From Metaphire vulgaris (lineage: Eukaryota > Annelida > Clitellata > Crassiclitellata > Megascolecidae): a DNA stretch of 64,000 nt. Below are positions 24,551 to 34,839 of this stretch, piece after piece. The notes beneath the pieces are model-generated. The model was not told where the DNA came from and searched no databases. It was given only the letters and a program-made list of their open reading frames with translations. Positions within the stretch are counted from its first letter, which is position 1, and every line of letters starts with the position of its first letter. The position numbers and the translations under genes are program-made. The stretch lies in contig CM030856.1 of the NCBI GenBank assembly GCA_018105865.1, positions 9,562,653 through 9,626,652 of the forward strand. Reading direction: 5' to 3'.

Positions 24551-24569
24551 CTAGTACTTAAGTACACAT

Positions 24570-25560
24570 ATGGTTCTCAAAATACTAACAATAATGGATT
24601 CTAATTATTCTCCAATTATGGCAATTGCACATATTTTAATTTTTATGTAAAACTATTTTGAAATCATAAGAGTCAAGAAAAATGACTTTATGATACTTGA
24701 AAAGACAGGATAATAGGCAGCAAGTTTTGATTTCATCATGATGTATCAGGATTGGTAACATAAAGTTTCCTCAAATGAGACAGTTCAAACACCAGACACA
24801 AACAATGTTGGCAAGAAATATTAACATTATTATGAAGCATCAAAGCTGTAAGCAAAAGCCACTGGAAGCAAAGCAATGTTTCCTCATTACTTTGCAGCAA
24901 AATGCTTCAGTCATGTGTGCAATAATTACCTGTCAAATACCGCTGCTTCATGACCACCAGATTGATCTAAAAAAATTACTGCCTAATTAGAACCTGACAA
25001 TAAAGCTCACACAACAAACCACAAAATAACGTTCTTACAGGGCACGGCAGCACAGATTATTTAAAATCAAAAGCCAAAACTTATGACAACGCTACATTTG
25101 GTAAATCTTTCAGCAAATATTGCTTTTGAAATATTTTGAAATATGATATAAGTATATTTTTGAAATATAACAGCAAAAGCGCTGCAGTACAGGGCAACAA
25201 CCCAATAAGGAACTATTCTGTTCAATTTGGGATGGTCCAGGATCATAAAAGAAAACTAAACAAATAGGAGGAGATCGAATAGAACAGGACCTCAAGCTGA
25301 TAAAACAGATATAATTATAAAACGGCAACAGAAACTAGAAAAAGGCTTCAAACAATGCAATACCATATTGATTGCAAAAATAACACTGCAGTATTTCTGG
25401 ATAAGGATGCCCAATGATGCTAAATAGTGTTCATGAAACAAAGCCATAGGCAGAATAATCTTCAACAAATAAATGCAATGATAGTACTGATGCACATAAA
25501 ATGTATAACCTTGTAACTGAGTATTTACAATTTCTAAAGCCAGTGTAGACGCCATCATGA
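24570..25560. other. LIM gene intron
   Basis: AT-rich intronic sequence with no supported exon or bounded repeat. Confidence 0.4.
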
Positions 25561-25582
25561 AAAAATCCTATGCAAAATCTTC

Positions 25583-25590
25583 ACACACAA

Positions 25591-25623
<33 letters not shown>

Positions 25624-25638
25624 CACACACACACACAA
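25583..25638 (+). repeat. (AC)n microsatellite
   Basis: Roughly 27 ca dinucleotides with one g interruption. Confidence 0.95.
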
Positions 25639-25795
25639 AGGTTGTCGTTAATGTCCAGTAAGTAAATTCCAGCAGCAGCTCATTATTCAAGATCTCCACT
25701 TGGCAACTGTTGATCATAGGGAGACCCACAGTAAAAAATGAGACTTTATAAGTCAATCAACAAGTGTGCTATATGCTGCCATTCGGCTTGCAAAC

Positions 25796-25864
25796 CTTTG
25801 TCAGTGTGGTCACCGCCGCGAATGGCCGACTTCTTCTCCAAAGCAAAGCCTTCATCGTAGTTTC
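25796..25864 (-). CDS. LIM-domain gene, exon 3 of the LIM module
   Basis: 69-nt exon between TTGTTGTAG and GTTTGC. With the preceding exon it completes LFKVKGNYDEGF, the sequence directly after the LIM domain in EPLIN/LIMA1 and relatives (known as LFKSKGNYDEGF in human LIMA1). The remainder is basic and Gly/Asp-rich (EKKSAIRGGDHTDKG). It exits in phase 1. Confidence 0.85.
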
Positions 25865-25910
25865 CTACAACAAATACGACTCTAGGTCAAAAGCAGTGAA
25901 ACTGAAAAAC

Positions 25911-25980
25911 TTAACCCTTTGATATAACCAATAGGTTATTAAGCCAAAACATCGGCCTTACAGGGTGGTGAAAGGGTTAA
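25911..25980 (+). mobile_element. piggyBac-like mini-MITE, copy 2
   Basis: TTAA ends with inverted ttaaccctttg and gaaagggttaa; 70 bp. The core is diverged from the other copies. Confidence 0.6.
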
Positions 25981-25989
25981 TGAAGATCA

Positions 25990-26465
25990 CATTGCTTCAC
26001 AGAATAATTTTACCAGAGTAAGTAAGTAAGTAAACATGAAATTTCTATAGGAGGCCACAGAGCTATACTTAATGCCAATTTAAAATAGCAAGTCATTGTC
26101 TATAAGTCATAAAAAATTTGGTGGAAATGTGGCTGACTGCAAGAACAAAACCTCTTTGACACAAATAGGTCGGCTGATACTATAAAAATTACTGCAACAT
26201 AAATCAATCGGCACCAATCACAGGCATTCAATAATATCACATGTAAATAAAGTCACCAAAAGAAGACACACCAACAAATTCACACACCAAACTGCTAATT
26301 ACTGATCAGAAACACGACCAGTTTTACCCGTCTGCTCTCACGGAACAATCAAATTGGTTAGTAAAAGCACTGCAATCTAGTCTCATTATAAACATGGGTA
26401 CAGCAGTGCATACAATTGACCTGATATAATTTTCCAGTTACTAATTCATCAGCACAGTAAAAGTT
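25990..26465. other. LIM gene intron
   Basis: Contains a 3' SINE-type tail phrase, gtaagtaagtaagtaaacatg then aaatttctatag, near 26015-26055, also seen at 32150. Otherwise featureless. Confidence 0.4.
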
Positions 26466-26471
26466 ACAAAC

Positions 26472-26548
26472 CTTTTACTTTGAACAAGGATATGAAATGA
26501 TGCTTGCAGTAGAGTTTGCTTCCGGGACCACATGCATAATTGCTCAGG
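26472..26548 (-). CDS. LIM-domain gene, exon 2 of the LIM module
   Basis: 77-nt exon between an AATTTTTAG acceptor and a GTTTGT donor. It encodes LSNYACGPGSKLYCKHHF, which carries the last zinc ligands of the LIM domain (Cys, then Cys-Lys-His-His), and ISLFKVK. Phase 2 in and phase 1 out both match the neighbouring exons. The matching human LIMA1 segment has LGTYASLHGRIYCKPHF, so the family assignment is strong. Confidence 0.9.
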
Positions 26549-26673
26549 CTAAAAATTAAAAGGTGAACAAGCAACAGCATTTCTTATTGAATGTTTAACT
26601 AACAAATTAACAAACTGTTAACCCCTAAATCAGGATAGGCAATGGGGCATCAACCCACTCATATAATATATAA

Positions 26674-27052
26674 CAGGGATGGCCAAACTGCGGTTTGCAA
26701 TGCGGCTCTTCTAGCTGAAATCTGCTGCTCACAAAAGTTTTACAAAATTTTTTGAGCAGATTATAGAACAACTGAAGCAAATAAGTTGTGATTATATAAC
26801 GATAACAATTATATAACAAGAACAATTATTATATAGCAATAACAATTACATAACAATTTTAACAGTATTAATTTTACCCATTTGACAATTTTATCACAGG
26901 CCCCATAAAAATAGCAGCAGAGATTTAATGAAATCTCGTAAAGAATTGGATCACATCACTTCGTTTTCATGTCTAATTGTGGCAATGTAGCTTTCAAGCC
27001 TTTGAAAATTGTAATTTGTGGCTCACACTTTCTATGGGCTTGACCACCCCGG
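26674..27052 (+). mobile_element. hAT-like MITE, 379 bp
   Basis: Starts cagggatggccaaactgc and ends gggcttgaccaccccgg, with matching gcggctc and gtggctc subterminal phrases. A perfect 8-bp target duplication atatataa lies at 26666-26673 and 27053-27060. Termini are typical of Charlie-like hAT elements. It lies in the intron between two LIM exons. Confidence 0.85.
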
Positions 27053-27248
27053 ATATATAACAATCCTAAGCAAGCAAATTATCAATGTAAATAATATTTT
27101 TTGCATTTAAATTAATAAAAAGTCACTTGCTTAAACTCAAGAACATTCAACACGACTAGAATCTCAATTGCTACAAAAACATTTTCATACAAAATATCGG
27201 CACAAACATCCTAAAGTTTAACAAGTAAGGAAATTTTCTGTTTCTGAC

Positions 27249-27406
27249 CTCAGAACGCCATTACAGTGCGAACAACGGAAGCAAGATTTGTGATAGATCA
27301 TCTCATTAGCCACAATCTTCTCCATCTCGTACACGCGCTTATCGCAGTGTTTGCAAAGATTGGCGGAACCAGAGGAAGGCTGCGCAGAACAAGCATCCAG
27401 GATATG
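27249..27406 (-). CDS. LIM-domain gene, exon 1 of the LIM module (EPLIN/LIMA1-like)
   Basis: 158-nt exon, acceptor GATGTAG and donor GTCAGA. It encodes the first zinc finger of a LIM domain and the start of the second: [19 protein letters not shown], then [15 protein letters not shown]. Ligand spacing is canonical: C-x2-C, x17, H-x2-C-x2-C-x2-C. VY-x-ME-x-hh-AN and CFRC-x-x-C are features of the EPLIN/LIMA1, LIMD2 and MICAL-like group, and the LFK-x-KGNYDEGF that follows points to EPLIN. LIM domains bind protein partners, in EPLIN at the actin cytoskeleton and adherens junctions. No start codon precedes the LIM domain in this exon, so at least one upstream coding exon exists. The order of LIM first and acidic tail last differs from human EPLIN, where the LIM domain is central. 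Confidence 0.88.
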
Positions 27407-27719
27407 CTACATCTTCAAGTTTTCATAACACCAGAGATACGATGGTAATAGATTTTCAAGTTCCAGTCCATGCAATCAGGGGATAAGTGAGAGAGAGATA
27501 ACAGGGGCCACAGGTTAGTTCATGACCCCAGTAACTTCTGCAGCAATCATGGACTGGATAAGCTGCACACCCTTCAAATTTTGTAGAATTAAGGTGTCCA
27601 GACTCTAAGCTGTTAAGCATTCATTGTCATAAACACAAGTCAAATAAATGACAGAGCTTTACTGCAAGCATATACCGGTATATCTATACACTATATACGA
27701 CTTATACGTATACTACACA

Positions 27720-27766
27720 TATATATATACACACTATGTATCTGTATATATATATATATATATGTA
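27720..27766 (+). repeat. AT-rich dinucleotide stretch
   Basis: Interrupted (TA)n. Confidence 0.9.
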
Positions 27767-27769
27767 TGT

Positions 27770-28190
27770 GCATATTAAATTGGACCTAAACTTAAACTTG
27801 AGAAAACCAGCATTCTGTAATGTATACTTTCCAGCACATACATAAGTGTGTACTATTTTCTATTGTTTATACACATCAAGAAGGTCCTGCATTTAAAAAC
27901 AAACAGATGCTGCAAACTAATGCAAAGAGAACACGGTAAACATTCATTAAATGTAAAACAGGGCCTTTCAATAAGATATATAAACAATTTTAGCAATCGA
28001 AGTCATGTTTAAACTACATAGTAATCTCAACTGTCCCAAGAAAGTTATGTTAGGGGCTATTTTCTCAGTGATGACCTAGCAAAACTGATGAGACTTCCCA
28101 ATTACCATGCTTATATACCTCTGATCAACAAATTCAGTTCATCACCAAGTTAGATGCCAGCAAAATGTATTATAGGAAAGAGCAAAGGAT
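27770..28190. other. Probable LIM gene 5' intron
   Basis: No exon or repeat boundary recognised. Confidence 0.35.
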
Positions 28191-28191
28191 T

Positions 28192-28215
28192 TTAATAATA
28201 ATAATAATAATAATA

Positions 28216-28258
<43 letters not shown>

Positions 28259-28330
28259 TCATTATCATCATCATCATATTTTAAAAACATGTATATATAT
28301 ATGTGTGTGCGTGTGTGCGCGTGCGCGCAA
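28192..28330 (+). repeat. Inverted (TAA)n / (TTA)n block followed by alternating purine-pyrimidine
   Basis: (TAA)n turns directly into (ATT)n with no spacer (center near 28232), a self-complementary stretch of about 80 bp. It is followed by tatatatatgtgtgtgcg and gcgcgtgcgcgc at 28294-28328, an alternating tract that favours Z-DNA. Confidence 0.85.
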
Positions 28331-28339
28331 TAAATGCAT

Positions 28340-29455
28340 CAAAATAAGATTCCTGTTCCTAAATACAGAACAAAATAGATGTAGCTCACCATAAACCTTG
28401 TTGGCTTCTTCTCTGAGGCTCCATCACTAACTAAATATAAATAGCATTGAGTTCTTCATTTTCTACAACTCAGCAAATAGAACTAGAAGAAACCAATGGT
28501 GGAGCTAGAGCATGATCAAACATGCATTTGATATGTGATCACTGATCATACTACATAGTCAGCAGAGTTACATATATGCTGGTTCAAAATAAATGGACTT
28601 AACCACGCTCTACACTGAAAGGTGTGCTGATATTTCATTCGAATTTGCGGTCAACGCATAGAATTAAAGATAGTAATGAAATAAATCTTCAAAATAATTT
28701 CAGTTCAAATGCCTGTTTCATTCAAACAGTGTATTTTACCGACGAATATGAATGAATTTGAAAATATACACTGGTTCATTTATTCTACACAGCCAAAAGA
28801 ATTTTGAGAATATACATTTTTAGGCACCACATTCAGAGACCATGATGACAATTTGAGTTGGTCAAAAACTCTACATTATCCATAATGAAACAAAAATAAA
28901 ATAGCAAAGCATCATCTACAAATAACAGCCAAAAAAAACAAAACAGCCATTGAGATGAACAGCACAACAGGAACCTTTGATGCAGAAGAGAATAATACTT
29001 TAATGTGAAACTCACATAAAAGAAGTTTCAGCAGAATTTAAATACTTCCACTTTGCACTAAGCTCATCTCACCATTACTGTTTCAGAGAACATTGGTTAG
29101 AATACTGATGCGTTATTTATTGTACTGTGTTCACGCAGTCCATTTTTTATGAGTAACTGTTATTATTATTATTATTATTAACTTAAAGCAAAGCAGAGAG
29201 TTGGGTTATAGAGAGTTAGTTTTTTTAAAATATGGATAAAAACAGGAAGGAAGAACTTGGTAATATTTATTCAAAGATTCCACCTACCACATTGTTCTTC
29301 CGTTGCCATGTCTCTTTTCTTAAATCTCTCAACTCAGAACTTTTCTGCAACAATTTCAGGTGTCCAAATTGAGCTGTCAGCTATTACCAGTCCTAATATA
29401 ACATACAGAACTTGCATTTCACAACAAAACCAATTTTATTCTATACATGACATAT
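28340..29455. other. Intergenic or 5' intron, AT-rich
   Basis: Only a short (TTA)n at 29157-29180. No gene signal. Confidence 0.4.
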
Positions 29456-29640
29456 TCAGGAAGAACAAATAGAAAACCTGGTAACCACGGGAAAAGTCAA
29501 AGTAAAAATACTGGTAAAAAGATCAAGAGGAAGACAAAGAAAGGCGTATATCAGTAGTTTACTGACTGACATAAAGGGAGTAACTTCAGAAGAAGAAGAC
29601 TTCCTGAAGAAGACATGACATTCAGTGCAAATTGCAAAAT
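29456..29640 (+). mobile_element. LINE C-terminal fragment
   Basis: One plus-strand frame reads ENLVTTGKVKVK then KRSRGRQRKAYI, matching the basic tail (TGK...G.RSRGRQR..) of non-LTR ORF2 proteins. Short and degraded. Confidence 0.6.
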
Positions 29641-29974
29641 AATTATTATATTTCATAATTTACATGGCAGGCATGTATACTGTATTTAAAAGGCATCACC
29701 AACTGCATAGAATTAAGGATAGAAGCAGTGCTTGGAGTGAAACAGTGAACCATACTGCTAATACCTTTGGAGTTCATTCTGCCATTTTAATTACACAAAA
29801 TTCTATGTTCTGAACATCACAAGAGACAAGATTATCAGAGAGAAAAGCACCACTCTACATTTAAAGATGAAGAGAAGGGAAAGAAATTTCAGACTGGCAC
29901 TAATTTGACCCATTTGAGACCTTGGTAAATAAAACTAAATCATCATAATGTAAATTATTTCAAGCTTAGAAAAC

Positions 29975-30054
29975 TTAACCCTTAAACTGACAGATACTTT
30001 GTAACCACATGCAATGTAACTGAGTATACTTGGTTATGGCAGTTTAAGGGTTAA
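29975..30054 (+). mobile_element. piggyBac-like mini-MITE, copy 3
   Basis: TTAA ends, inverted cccttaaactg and cagtttaaggg, 80 bp. Confidence 0.75.
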
Positions 30055-30059
30055 GACAC

Positions 30060-30715
30060 AATTGTCCAATGTGTCTGCTACAAGATCAAACACTTTTAAC
30101 CCTGCCTGATCTAATAGTAATTTAAAACATTGCAAAAAGTATCTGACATCTGGATATTAGGATTAGCATATCTCAGATGTAATCATTTCCAAGTTACCAA
30201 CAGCATTGTAAACAGTGTGTCAATAATGATAAATGCTAATCACACTATTCGGAGTTTCATCAGCCCAATTCCTTAGTCAAGTTACAACGCCCCTCCACCA
30301 TCATCAGAACAATCAAACTCACTTGAGTGCAGTTCTCAGAATGTCAAGCTTACATGCACTAAACCACAGTATGCACTTAAGAAAGAAATATAGTACAAAA
30401 GGCATTCTAATAAAATGGGACCAGTCACCATCTAAGCACCTACAACACGCAGACAAAGTGCTTCAGAGAACATTACAGCAGATACGGTATATGATCCGGT
30501 CATAAACAAAATCAACAAAAGGCTTCTTATCTTCAGCTACCCTTGTTTAATTCTGCTTAAAAGGAAACCATTAAATATAAAATATAACGATCACGAACTT
30601 TATTCTCAAGGGAAAAAATGAACATATAGCAAATAATTAATGGCTGTGCAAATAATGATTCAGCAACAGGCTCAATTATGAATAAAATGCAAGTGCAAAT
30701 CTTATTAGCAGCTTA
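30060..30715. other. Intergenic or intron
   Basis: No supported feature; open stretch 30233-30505 has no family resemblance. Confidence 0.35.
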
Positions 30716-30720
30716 TTTAT

Positions 30721-30770
30721 TACACACACACACACACACGCCCACATGCACACAAACACATGCGCACACT
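30721..30770 (+). repeat. (CA)n microsatellite, interrupted
   Basis: acacacacacacacacac followed by variant acatg/acac units. Confidence 0.9.
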
Positions 30771-30879
30771 CAAATAGATTAGCCAGACAGTCTTGGTGTT
30801 AGAAGTTTGTGTCCTAGAGCTATTAGGCTTCACATCCAATATCTACTAAAACAAATGCAGAAATTGGTAAGAAAGCATT

Positions 30880-31130
30880 TCTGATGCCTGCTGCAGCCTC
30901 AATTTTCTCAAACTCTCTTCCTCTGTCTGTCAGATCTTATAACAAATACTTTCAAATCTACACTAAAAGAACATCTCTCCTACCTGCCCCCCAGCCTGTC
31001 TAGCCCCTTCCTACTGCCTGATCTCTAGAACTGACTTGGTCTACTGTAGAAGGAATTTGAAGTACCATTGACTGATACCTCTGAGCATTAGGGCTGGTGC
31101 TATAAAAGAGCATTAATCATTTTGTATAAT
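30880..31130 (+). mobile_element. LINE 3' end
   Basis: Plus-strand frames read SNSLPLSVRS and, after a shift, a leucine-rich FKSTLKEHLSYLP-like segment. This is the typical end of CR1/L2-type ORF2. It is followed by ggtgctataaaagagc, the usual 3' end shape. It runs into (TAA)n at 31185. Confidence 0.65.
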
Positions 31131-31184
31131 CAATATCATTATCACCATTGTCCCCACAAACCAGCATCTTTGCTACAACCAGAG

Positions 31185-31234
<50 letters not shown>
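31185..31234 (+). repeat. (TAA)n microsatellite
   Basis: About 17 units, directly followed by tgcacttctatagcacc, the start of a dispersed repeat shared with 2910. Confidence 0.95.
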
Positions 31235-31235
<1 letters not shown>

Positions 31236-31389
31236 CACTTCTATAGCACCATTTCTAATACTCAATGGTATCAATCAATGGTACTTCAAATCTATCTGCA
31301 AAACACCAGGTCATTCCAGAGATCAATCAGAGGGAAACAACAAGACAGACTATGGAGGAAATGCTAATTCTAATAAGAGTAATAATGCT

Positions 31390-32035
31390 ATAATGCATAT
31401 AATAATGCTAATGCTAATAAGAGATAGCAGGTGAATCGGCAATAGAAATTATGCTCAAAATTCCTTCCCATGCCAACCCATTGTTGTGCTTAGATACAGT
31501 TACAAATAAATCGTTTGAACCTCCATTCTAAAAAATAATGAATCACGTATTCGCCAGCTTACTCAAGCTAACTGTGCTTGTCTATACCGGTAATTCGATG
31601 TCATCGGCTTTGTGGTATGTGGTTTGCTGCTTTGTGCACTATAAAAATCACGTCGCTTTACATAATGCTTCTGTACATTATGAATTGACTATAGAAGCGG
31701 ATGACGAGATGGCATAAATAATATGAACATGCACTTGCTGACCTCTAATTACACGGATTCAACTGCAGCACAGTAACAGAAAAACATCGTGTGTATTTTA
31801 CAAAAATGAATAAAATCAATTAATCATTGGTTTAAACTCTGTGATTTTATAGAAATTTATCGAAACATCTAACAAGACAACAGTGGAAGAAAAGACCGGC
31901 AACCATATTCGTTTCAATTAATAAATTACAGAAAAATAAATATTTCGCAACAGTAACTTGCCGCCAGTGTCAAAGTATTTCCTTTCTTACAGTGTTTTTC
32001 AGAAAATTTGAGCAAAAATAGTGAATAGAAAGTGA
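31390..32035. other. Region 3' of the possible LIM-gene first exon
   Basis: AT-rich; contains a diverged repeat phrase near 31655-31700. Nothing else. Confidence 0.35.
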
Positions 32036-32040
32036 ATTAC

Positions 32041-32133
32041 TTGCCTTAGACTTCCCTGTCCACTCACTGAGCGCTTAGTCAGTCCTCGAATAATGACACG
32101 AAGGTCCGCCACAGTGTTAAATGCAGTAGAATT
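32041..32133 (-). CDS. Possible upstream exon of the LIM gene
   Basis: One minus-strand frame is open between a GGTCAG acceptor-like site and a CAA|GTAATT donor. It contains the residues ADLRVIIRGLTKRSVSGQG. It ends in phase 0, which matches the phase-0 entry of the LIM exon at 27249-27406. There is no ATG in the frame, so it would be internal or 5' UTR. There is no homology support. Confidence 0.3.
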
Positions 32134-32149
32134 CTGACCATCCCAGAAG

Positions 32150-32255
32150 TAAGTAAGTAAGTAAACGAAATTTCTATAGCGCTGTGCGGAGTTTGGCTCA
32201 GTGCACCAACTTATTCACAAGCGCTCCGAAGCCACTGGCCGTTTCCCGGCGCTCT
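32150..32255 (+). repeat. Dispersed repeat with (GTAA)n start
   Basis: gtaagtaagtaagtaaacg then aaatttctatagcgctgtgc; the same start occurs near 26015. Probably the end of a SINE- or LINE-type element in reverse. Confidence 0.55.
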
Positions 32256-32804
32256 ATTTATTAATATATATCTATTAATATCTATCTATTAATATATATA
32301 TATATATCTATCAATATCGACTCGTGATTGATGTTATTATTGGCGTCGCCGTCGGGAAATGCAGAAAGGCTATTTTAAAAAGTATCATCCCATATACCTC
32401 ATCTCGTTTTTCCGCTTGACCTGACTGGAGTTTGAGTTTGAGTTGGTCCGCTCGTCGGATGACGCCCTAGGTGTTATTAGGCCTATAGGCCTATAGGACT
32501 AGAGACACCATATAGATGTTCATTGATTGATCATTGATTGATTGCCGTCAGTGTACCTGCATCAGAGGCGGATCTAGGGTTTTCGGCGCCCTGGGACAAA
32601 GTGTACGTTGGCGCCCCTAACAACTGAGAAGCAAAAAATTCCTCACATCGTTTTCGGCGCCCCTCAACTCTTTCTTCATATAGTGCTGACGAGCAAAAAA
32701 GTCCTCGCAAGTGTTTCTTCTACTTTATTGTGCATTTCACTTACCCAAATATCCAATTTTGGCGCCCCCTCACCTCGGCGCCCGGAGACATGTGTACCCC
32801 TTGC

Positions 32805-32992
32805 CAGTGGCGGCTCCACCGGGGGGACCAGGGGGACCGTGCCCCCTATTGACTACCTGGCCCCCGAGTGCCCCCCCCCCAGTTGGACCTTATACTTAAT
32901 GCTACATACATTAAACAACAAATGGTTGGCCCCCCATGATTAGAAGTTGCCCTCCAACGGCCCCCACTTGCGAAATCCTAGAACCGCTACTG
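32805..32992 (-). mobile_element. Nested tggcggctcc MITE, copy 1
   Basis: cagtggcggctccacc to gaaccgctactg; flanks ccccttgc and ccccctgc (7 of 8). Interior read in reverse relative to the neighbouring copy. Confidence 0.8.
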
Positions 32993-33000
32993 CCCCCTGC

Positions 33001-33195
33001 CAGTGGCGGCTCTAGGATTTGGCAATTGGGGGGCCGTTGGGGGGGGGGCAACTTCTAATCATGGGGGGCCAACCATTTGCTGTTTAATGTATATAGCATT
33101 AAGTATAGGGTCCCAACTTGGGGGGCCACTGGGGGGCCAGGCTCTCAATAGGGGGCACGGGCCCCCCTGGCCCCCCCCCGGTGGAGCCGCCACTG
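33001..33195 (+). mobile_element. Nested tggcggctcc MITE, copy 2
   Basis: cagtggcggctctagg to ggagccgccactg, directly abutting the target duplication of copy 1 and in opposite orientation, so the two form a large inverted repeat. Confidence 0.8.
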
Positions 33196-33266
33196 CCCCT
33201 GCCCTACCCTAGATCCGCCTCTGACCTGCATTCGACTAGATTTTATATAGGCCCTATTGATTTATG

Positions 33267-33687
33267 CAGGCCCGTCTTTTGCCACTGTGATGCCTATGGC
33301 ACCTGACGGCCTGAGGGGCCCCGGCGGGGTGAAAAAACCTTATTTTTTCTGATGCCCGAAAAGTTGACTAAAATGTCATCACGTTTTTTAGCGCTTGATC
33401 TTTCAATTAATTTATCCTCCAGCGCTATCCCCGGCAAGGATATTTTTACACCCCCTAAAACGCTCTAACACCCCCCCAGCACCTCCAACACCCCTTCCCA
33501 ATTTGAGGTCGACACCCCCAAACTTTGGTAATGTGACAATGGTATACATGCAAAATGCATACTAATTAGCTCCGGACACCCCCTCCCCCCAATTTGAGGC
33601 CGACACCCCCAAATTCGCAACCCTAAAAATATCCCTGGGCCCCATGCAGGCACAGTGAACAATTTCCAACACATAAAGACGGGCCTG
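33267..33687 (+). mobile_element. hAT-like MITE, 421 bp
   Basis: caggcccgtcttttgcc to aaagacgggcctg; perfect 8-bp duplication gatttatg at 33259-33266 and 33688-33695. An inner gatatttttacacc...ctaaaaatatccctg segment resembles the separate element at 54956-55129 and is probably nested. Confidence 0.85.
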
Positions 33688-33891
33688 GATTTATGTGTGC
33701 CTGAGATGCGCATCGTGCCGATCGCCTACTCTCAGGCTCGAACCTGGGTTGATAGGCTGACTTTGCGCAAAACCCATGCACTACACAACATAGGCCTACC
33801 CTGCCAGATGGACAGACCTACGCTGCGCATAGGCCTATAACTGTAAGTACTATTAGGGCCTACTGTATCTGACTAAGAACTATACTAGGCA

Positions 33892-34531
33892 AATTAAAAT
33901 CAGTAGCCTACAGCTGCAATTAAGTTTTTCTTGCTAAACTGAAATAATTTCTCTTCAAAAAGTCATTTCCTCCATAACTGTAACGTCCCAACCACTGGCC
34001 CTTTTGATTAAATGACCCTGCACGAATGACCTTCACCTTTGGCTATAGCTACTTCATTTCAAGATTAAGCGCCTATAGGAATAAGGAGCTACTTCGGTAC
34101 TGCTTTTGAAAGCGCTAAAGAAATTAACGAGATTTACTTACTTACTTAACTTCAATTAGGCCTAATGGTAGATCTTGGACTATCTCTTAAGATCACGATC
34201 GATTTCTTATCACCGGCAAATTCATAATGGAATTAGCTACTTATCTCTACCGTACATATGGGAGCTGCTCGGATGATCGGATCTGTTACATCATTTCAAC
34301 GCAACACATCGTATAGAGCAGAACCCTGATGTCGTCAGGATAAAATTAGCAGGTTAGGCCTAGGCCTATATTTAGCCTACAAAGGTACAAGTTTTCAAGT
34401 TACCCTTAAGTTACCCAGTCCATCACTGGTGTAGCCACGGAAGGGTAAGAGGGGACACCCCTATTCGGGCTGGGACTTGCGCAAACTCGTCGGTATAGGC
34501 AGTGCTTTATCCAAGCCTGCTAGGGGGAGAT
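33892..34531 (+). repeat. Left copy of the ~640-bp duplication flanking the Gypsy element
   Basis: By eye this is collinear with 39158-39809. The differences I see are a 12-bp block (ccggtcgtggga) present only in the right copy and one t/c change close to it. It includes a dispersed repeat ending in gagatttacttacttactt, and the left part of a tggtgtagccacgg MITE. Confidence 0.9.
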
Positions 34532-34714
34532 TGTAAAGTATAGCTTTATACTTTAAAAGAGCTTTATTATTTATCAACAGTTCTGTGTCGAGCGTGTCGC
34601 TAGTTCGAGTCTCTGTCGATGACTGCGTATCACTCCTGCTGCTGTAACGTCTGTGAGACCGTGCAGAGCGCCATTGGCTGGCGCGTACGTCAATCATGAT
34701 AGGCGCACGTGACA
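34532..34714 (-). repeat. 3' LTR of the Gypsy element
   Basis: 183 bp; on the minus strand it begins TGTCACGTG and ends CTTTACA. Matches 38975-39157 throughout by eye. The plus-strand end shows the near-palindrome aaagtatagctttatacttt. Confidence 0.9.
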
Positions 34715-34839
34715 TCTTTCGTTTGTTAAAAAAAATTAAAAAAAGATATGTTTTATATGTAGACGTGAAAAAGAAAAGAAAGAAAACTACGTGTCTCTAG
34801 AACTAAATGTCTCTTGCAATGTCTCCAGCTGCGTGGGCT

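Larger units (their letters stand above)
32563..33223 (+). mobile_element. hAT-like element carrying nested MITEs, 661 bp
   Basis: Ends cagaggcggatctaggg and ccctagatccgcctctg are perfect inverted repeats. A perfect 8-bp duplication acctgcat lies at 32555-32562 and 33224-33231. Two copies of the tggcggctcc MITE lie inside (32805-32992 and 33001-33195). The original core has the gacgagcaaaaaagtc phrase shared with other families here. Confidence 0.88.
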
